A DNA stretch of 64,000 nucleotides, taken from NCBI GenBank assembly GCA_002070945.1, contig MWEG01000018.1, forward strand, positions 62,001 through 126,000, given 5' to 3'. Position numbers and translations under genes: made by a program. Every line of letters begins with the position of its first letter. Within the stretch, counting starts at the first letter, position 1. Of the stretch, positions 59,611 through 64,000 are shown piece by piece. The notes under the pieces were generated by a model. It did no database searches and was not told the origin of the DNA. It worked only from the letters and a program-made list of their open reading frames with translations. Source of the stretch: Lentisphaerae bacterium ADurb.Bin082 (GTDB lineage: Bacteria; Verrucomicrobiota; Lentisphaeria; Oligosphaerales; Oligosphaeraceae).

Positions 59611-62600
59611 ATGTTCGGAAAAATTAGGGAACCTGGTCTCTTATTAAGTTTTTGCCTTGTTTTAGTCAGTGGGAGCAGTATTGCCATGCCAGTTCGGTTG
59701 AAATGTGGCGTTACGGAAAGGAACCAGCGGTGGCAGTCGGCGCCTGCTGCCTGGGCCAGCGATGGGCAGGTTCTCAAGGCTGCCCCCGGTCATTATTCTG
59801 AAGAAAGCGCACCGGCGGAAGTCCATTTGACCAAGGCCGGGAAGTATTATGCTGCGGTGCGCTATTGGGAAGAAAAAGACAAACGCAGCAATTTTGCCGT
59901 ATTAGTGCGCAACAGCGCCTTGGAAACGGTACATTTTGAAAAGGTTGACTGGAATAAATATTTGCCGGCTGCGCGTTCATACGAGGCGGCAGAATATCCA
60001 CAAACGAGCGGTCCTGCCTGGCACAGCTTCAGCTTTATTGCGGAATTTCCCGGCGATTACTGCATCAGCCTGCTGCCACTGATATATAAGGGGGCGGCGT
60101 CCTGGCGTCAGATTGACTGTATGTTGCTTTCTGCTGAACCCATGGATGATTTAGCGAAGTTTGATCTCAGCAGCCTGAACAGCCTTCCGCCTGCGGAAAA
60201 GGTCCGCAAAGGTTTTGCTTTGCCTGGGCCGTCTCCGTTCATTGGCAATGTCACACCGGCCTTTCCACTGGGCATTATCAATTGCGGCAGCACTTTCTCT
60301 GATCCGGCCAGCCAGATTTACCTGGGGTTCTCCCATGACCATGCCGCCAACTATTATCTGAAAGGAACGGTGGGAGAAACAAGCGGCATCAAGGCTATGC
60401 TCTCGCCTTTCAGTGACTATCAACCGGACTTGCAGAAAAAATACCCTAAGCCGCAGGGACGCTTCGTCAATGCGAATGGCGAAGTGGGCAATTCCTTCAG
60501 CCTGCATTTTTCCGAATTCTGGGATGAAGTCAACCTTCGCGCCTTAGCAAAAGTCCGCCAGCATTTGGAAGAAGGCAATATCGACCAGGTCTGCATCTCT
60601 GGCGAATGGGGTGGATTCTACGACTATTCCGAACTCGCCATCGCTAAATTCCGTCTTTTCCTGGAGGAGCGCTATCAGGACTGCGCCCGCTTGAACGCAA
60701 CTTGGAATACGAGTTATAGTTCCTGGCAGGAAGTGCAGCCCCCGAAAACCGTCGAGGAAAATCCGGCGGCATATTACGACTTCCAGGAATTCTCAGGGAA
60801 AACCTTTGCCAAGCTATTGGCCGCACGGGCCGCACGGGTGAGGCAAGAGGCACCCAATGTCAAAGTCACCAGCCAACTGTCTAATCTCAATATCTTTGGA
60901 GCTGACTTCAAGAAAAGGCTGCCAATGGATTATGAAGAAATTTTCAACATTGTCTTCAGGCCCGGTGATTTATTTGGGTGGGATGGCTATTGCGCCGATG
61001 ATTACATGGGCGCTGAAGTCGATTTTTTAGACAGCATGTCGCACGGCATTCCGATCGTGAATCAGGAGACCAATGTCCATACGGAAGACCCCTTTATCAT
61101 GAGCCGTACGTTTTGGACGATGGTCGGCAAAGGCGTGAAGGGAATCTATCTTTTCATGTTCCAGGAAGGCGTGTTTCATGATTCATATCCAAAATGGGCT
61201 TTGCTCAACGGCGACTTCAGCCATAAAGACAAATTAGGCAGCGCCGCCGACATTGCGCATGAAGTTCATCGCCTAGAGCCGTTTTTCACTGCTGCCCAGA
61301 GAGCGTATGCGGTCAAACCGGTCTATGTATATTACAGTCGTCTGGACAGCTTTTATCACGGCCCCTTGCTCTCTTCTTGGAGCGAAGGCGCCAATTCACC
61401 CTACCGGGTTTATGAGCTGTTGCGTGGGGCTGGATACGCCGTGCGCTACATCACTGCCGAACAAATATGCGCCGGCGGCTTGGAAGGAGCAGGCGCTCTG
61501 GTTTTATCGCAAAGCGAACGCATTCCTGCTGAAGCCAGCCGTAAAATCTCTGAATGGATTCAAAGCGGGGGGATCGCCATTGCCGACATGCTGCCCGGCA
61601 TCAAAGACCGTGCCGACCGTACCGACCTGAGCTTGATGCGCCTGTTCGGAGTGGAGCCGGCGGCTAAAGAAGCTCCCGCTAAATCCGTGTTGGCTTTGCA
61701 GGAATCCAGCCAGGGCTATGGGGAAGTTACCATCAATGCCATTGAAAACAAGGATATTCCTTCCAGTGTTTTTGAAATCTGGCAGCAATTCGATTCACAA
61801 CATCCCATGCTTAGGGGGATAGCGCCATACACTTTCAGCGGCTTTGGTCGGCAGAAAGTGAATCTCATGGCCGGGGAGACCGTCGGCATGAGCTTTGGGG
61901 GCGTCCCGGCTCTGGTGGTCAATGAGCCAGGACAAGGCAAAACGCTCTATTTGGCAGGCATGCTTGGCTCTGTCTATGGCGGCTCTTGCAGCCGATATGA
62001 ATTTGACGATGCGCATGCGGGTTCTTCGCCACATCGCCTGATTGCAAGTTTTTTGTCCTGGGCCGGTTTGTCGCCGCAGGCAAAAGTGCATCTGGAAGAA
62101 AAGAGGGCACGAAAAATCCGGGTGGAAAATCCGTTGGTCGATTCCAGGGGCAATATCATGTTTGCTTTGACCAGCTTCAATGACGGGGCAGTCGAACCCT
62201 TCACCGTTGACACTGCCTGGCCGCAGAATCTTCCAAAGCCAAAGCGCTTCTTTGCGGTAGTCGACCATTCCCGCCGGCTCCACCCAATAGACGTTCTGTT
62301 TACTGAAAACAATCACATTCGCTTTGTCGTTCCGGGCTTCAGAACTTATGCCGCCCTGTTCGGCTTTCAGGACTTTGGTGCCCTGCTGAGTATGTATGCC
62401 GATTGCGAAGAGAGCGGAAAGCTTGCTCAGATCAGCAGCAATGACAACATTCGTTTTACGGTTGAAGTGCATAACCTCTCTGGGAAGACTTTGGAAAAAG
62501 GCGAGCTTCGTTTGACGTTGCCAGAGGGATGGAAGGGTGACCGGGAGGCCATTCCGGTAGGCAAATTGCGCCCTTGGCAGAGCAGTCGCAAGTATTCAGT

Positions 62601-62748
62601 AAGCATGACTGCCCCAGAATATTGCGCCTTGCGCCGGGCTCGCCCTGCCAGTATGACTTTTCACAATTCTCAGGTGCAGTCCACACCCTGCACCACTATG
62701 CTTTGGTTTGAAAAGGCCAACTCTGAAAATGCCGCATCCGTCAAGTGA
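59611..62748 (+). CDS. Large secreted protein with GH42-like beta-galactosidase region
   Basis: A 1045-residue exported protein with a signal peptide (about residues 1-25, LLLSFCLVLVSGSSIA). It has an N-terminal beta domain (60-170) that contains the phrase AGKYYAAVRYW. A TIM-barrel region (about 280-530) with CISGEWGGFYDYSE, a putative acid/base Glu, LNATWNTSYSSWQE and IVNQETNV, a putative nucleophile Glu, resembles GH42/GH14-type enzymes. A beta-galactosidase trimerisation-like Rossmann domain (about 580-800) follows, then a C-terminal beta domain. Substrate unknown. It precedes a second secreted protein with the same N-terminal phrase. Confidence 0.78.
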   Translation: MFGKIREPGLLLSFCLVLVSGSSIAMPVRLKCGVTERNQRWQSAPAAWASDGQVLKAAPGHYSEESAPAEVHLTKAGKYYAAVRYWEEKDKRSNFAVLVRNSALETVHFEKVDWNKYLPAARSYEAAEYPQTSGPAWHSFSFIAEFPGDYCISLLPLIYKGAASWRQIDCMLLSAEPMDDLAKFDLSSLNSLPPAEKVRKGFALPGPSPFIGNVTPAFPLGIINCGSTFSDPASQIYLGFSHDHAANYYLKGTVGETSGIKAMLSPFSDYQPDLQKKYPKPQGRFVNANGEVGNSFSLHFSEFWDEVNLRALAKVRQHLEEGNIDQVCISGEWGGFYDYSELAIAKFRLFLEERYQDCARLNATWNTSYSSWQEVQPPKTVEENPAAYYDFQEFSGKTFAKLLAARAARVRQEAPNVKVTSQLSNLNIFGADFKKRLPMDYEEIFNIVFRPGDLFGWDGYCADDYMGAEVDFLDSMSHGIPIVNQETNVHTEDPFIMSRTFWTMVGKGVKGIYLFMFQEGVFHDSYPKWALLNGDFSHKDKLGSAADIAHEVHRLEPFFTAAQRAYAVKPVYVYYSRLDSFYHGPLLSSWSEGANSPYRVYELLRGAGYAVRYITAEQICAGGLEGAGALVLSQSERIPAEASRKISEWIQSGGIAIADMLPGIKDRADRTDLSLMRLFGVEPAAKEAPAKSVLALQESSQGYGEVTINAIENKDIPSSVFEIWQQFDSQHPMLRGIAPYTFSGFGRQKVNLMAGETVGMSFGGVPALVVNEPGQGKTLYLAGMLGSVYGGSCSRYEFDDAHAGSSPHRLIASFLSWAGLSPQAKVHLEEKRARKIRVENPLVDSRGNIMFALTSFNDGAVEPFTVDTAWPQNLPKPKRFFAVVDHSRRLHPIDVLFTENNHIRFVVPGFRTYAALFGFQDFGALLSMYADCEESGKLAQISSNDNIRFTVEVHNLSGKTLEKGELRLTLPEGWKGDREAIPVGKLRPWQSSRKYSVSMTAPEYCALRRARPASMTFHNSQVQSTPCTTMLWFEKANSENAASVK

Positions 62749-62815
62749 AATCGCCAACACATTACGCCGGAATTTTTTAACCAGGAAACCTCTTTGCCTT
62801 CAAGGAACTACCTTT

Positions 62816-64000
62816 ATGTTTAGATGCGTACTGCTTGCTTTGCTTTGCCTTGGTCTGCCTTCCCTCCGGGCCATGAATGATGAACCCGATGAACTGAGCT
62901 GGGAGAATTTTTCTCTCAATCCAAGTGCCTTTGCCCATTTCCAAAAATACTGGGCAAAGCGCCCCCTGCCAGGCGCGTCAATGGAAAACTGCCCAACGAC
63001 TTTTCCGGCCATTAGCCTTTCCCCTCAAGATTTCAAAGAAAATCTTGGCAATTGGCAGATTCATCAGCAGGAGAAGATGGACTTTTTGCAAGCTCGCTAT
63101 GGGCATGGCTATGCAGCAACGCGAGCTAAGCTACGCGTCAATGAACCCGGAACCTACCGTGTATGGGTAAAATATTATAAGCTCAAAGATTATTTTGCTT
63201 CGTTTGCCCTTAGCATCCTGCCGCCTGAATTGCTCAGTTATCAGGATCAGGTTGTCACCTCAACCCAGGGGCAATATTATTCCTATAATTTTGATTGGAA
63301 AGAAAACGCCCCGAAACGGCCAGAACCCTTGCCAGTCAATTCCGGGGAACGCAGTGAATTTATCTGGGAAAGCGGCGACTTGGTCGATTTATCCCCCGGT
63401 GAATATACCATTGAGCTGTCAACTTTGATTCATGGCGGCCCGTTCACTTTCCGGAAAATCGCTAAAGTCGTGTTATGCGCTGACCCGTTGCTGGAAAATC
63501 CGGAAAGCATCAGCGAGAATGGGGAATATCCAGCTTGCGACCCTACCAAGCAGGCTTGGAATGCCTGGAACCAACGCCCAGGCAGCTTCCCCTGGGAAGC
63601 CCTAAGCGAGGCGCAGCAAAACTATTACTTGGAATGGCGCAGACAATTTCTGCAAAAGCTGTGCGAGAATCCGGAGGGAATGGCTGAACAACGCCTGGCA
63701 GCTAAAGTCTACTTTGACGAGCAGGTTAATTTGATTGGCACTCCCCAAGAGGTCGCTGATGAAAAAAAAGTCATGACCAGCCTGCTTGAGGCGCCGCACC
63801 ATGCTTTTGCAGAATTTATCGAGGCCGAGGATATGCAGATTGCCCAAGGCTGGAAAATTCAAGATAAGAGCGATGCTTCCGGAAAAATATTAGAGGCAGG
63901 ATATGAAGACGGGTTAGCCGAAGCAACCAGCAATCTGGAACTGCCGAAAGCCGGCACCTATTATGTCTGGGTCAGATATCATCTTTTCCACAAATACTTC
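62816..64000 (+). CDS. Secreted protein, 3' end cut by window edge; shares beta module with preceding protein
   Basis: An open frame of 395 codons to the window end. The signal peptide is MFRCVLLALLCLGLPSLRA. Two copies of a beta-hairpin phrase, EPGTYRVWVKYY (about residue 112) and KAGTYYVWVRYH (about 384), match AGKYYAAVRYW in the previous protein, suggesting repeated sugar-binding or sandwich modules. No catalytic family is recognised in the part seen. AAGGA precedes the ATG at 62816, 67 bases after the previous stop, so the two are likely co-transcribed. Confidence 0.7.
   Translation, partial: MFRCVLLALLCLGLPSLRAMNDEPDELSWENFSLNPSAFAHFQKYWAKRPLPGASMENCPTTFPAISLSPQDFKENLGNWQIHQQEKMDFLQARYGHGYAATRAKLRVNEPGTYRVWVKYYKLKDYFASFALSILPPELLSYQDQVVTSTQGQYYSYNFDWKENAPKRPEPLPVNSGERSEFIWESGDLVDLSPGEYTIELSTLIHGGPFTFRKIAKVVLCADPLLENPESISENGEYPACDPTKQAWNAWNQRPGSFPWEALSEAQQNYYLEWRRQFLQKLCENPEGMAEQRLAAKVYFDEQVNLIGTPQEVADEKKVMTSLLEAPHHAFAEFIEAEDMQIAQGWKIQDKSDASGKILEAGYEDGLAEATSNLELPKAGTYYVWVRYHLFHKYF

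Overview
The window looks like a chromosomal segment of a free-living or gut-type bacterium of the Planctomycetes-Verrucomicrobia-Lentisphaerae group, most likely a lentisphaerote. This is an inference from gene content, not a placement by alignment. The main clues are a type II pseudopilin with the long [25 protein letters not shown]-type N-terminus, a DUF4838 secreted glucuronidase-like protein, several large secreted glycan-active proteins without a SusCD system, Gfo/Idh/MocA and sugar-isomerase-like proteins, and a DUF4143 AAA protein. Coding DNA is GC-rich with C/G-ending codons.

Layout. 0-9 kb: rtcB (minus), a small membrane protein, then a plus-strand set of DUF362-ferredoxin, SWIM-SNF2 helicase, a YkgJ/glycosyltransferase fusion and a small collagen-like repeat protein. 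9-12.4 kb: a membrane protein and a TPR protein. 12.7-21.8 kb, all minus: a broken small gene, gmhB, two tandem tRNA-Asp(GTC), a GT4 glycosyltransferase, a GH16 enzyme behind a LacI-like operator, then ppdK, truA, dut and a stand-alone MetH-activation-domain protein, plus an uncharted 33-residue basic protein. 22.8-28.6 kb: two paralogous secreted 574-residue proteins flanking a zinc-ribbon membrane protein, then a sugar isomerase/epimerase and dapA with a leader hairpin. 28.6-37.5 kb: a membrane protein, a saccharopine/alanine dehydrogenase-like enzyme, an aldo/keto reductase with an AIM24 protein, the DUF4838 protein, and an FtsK translocase without membrane segments. 38-47.4 kb: an oxidoreductase plus flavodiiron protein pair, a secreted metallophosphatase, a secreted pectate-lyase-like protein, an AAA/DUF4143 protein and a UroD-family methyltransferase. 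47.8-53.2 kb: a HEAT/LRV-repeat protein, two small unknowns, and a UbiA prenyltransferase plus alkaline-phosphatase-superfamily pair that resembles EboC/EboF. 53.2-58.5 kb: a putative replication origin, dnaN, recF, an EamA transporter and a receptor-like Ser/Thr kinase. 58.8-64 kb: a pseudopilin and two large secreted proteins, the first with a GH42-like catalytic region.

The most unusual layer is intergenic. At least three families of composite repeats recur at gene boundaries throughout the window. Family B is a long element: GTGGAC-type arrays followed by three small hairpins. It recurs at six or more places in both orientations, and its terminal hairpin keeps its pairing while its stem bases change, which suggests selection on DNA or RNA structure. 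Family A (GCAGATGAC repeats) tends to sit just after stop codons. Family C (ATTCAGC/ATTCATA heptamers) occurs as two inverted copies.

The window therefore combines housekeeping replication, tRNA and nucleotide genes with glycan-degrading accessory functions. The best leads for new biology are the covarying family B repeat, the origin without an adjacent dnaA, the Ebo-like pair with its unknown neighbours, the YkgJ-glycosyltransferase fusion and the paired secreted paralogues.
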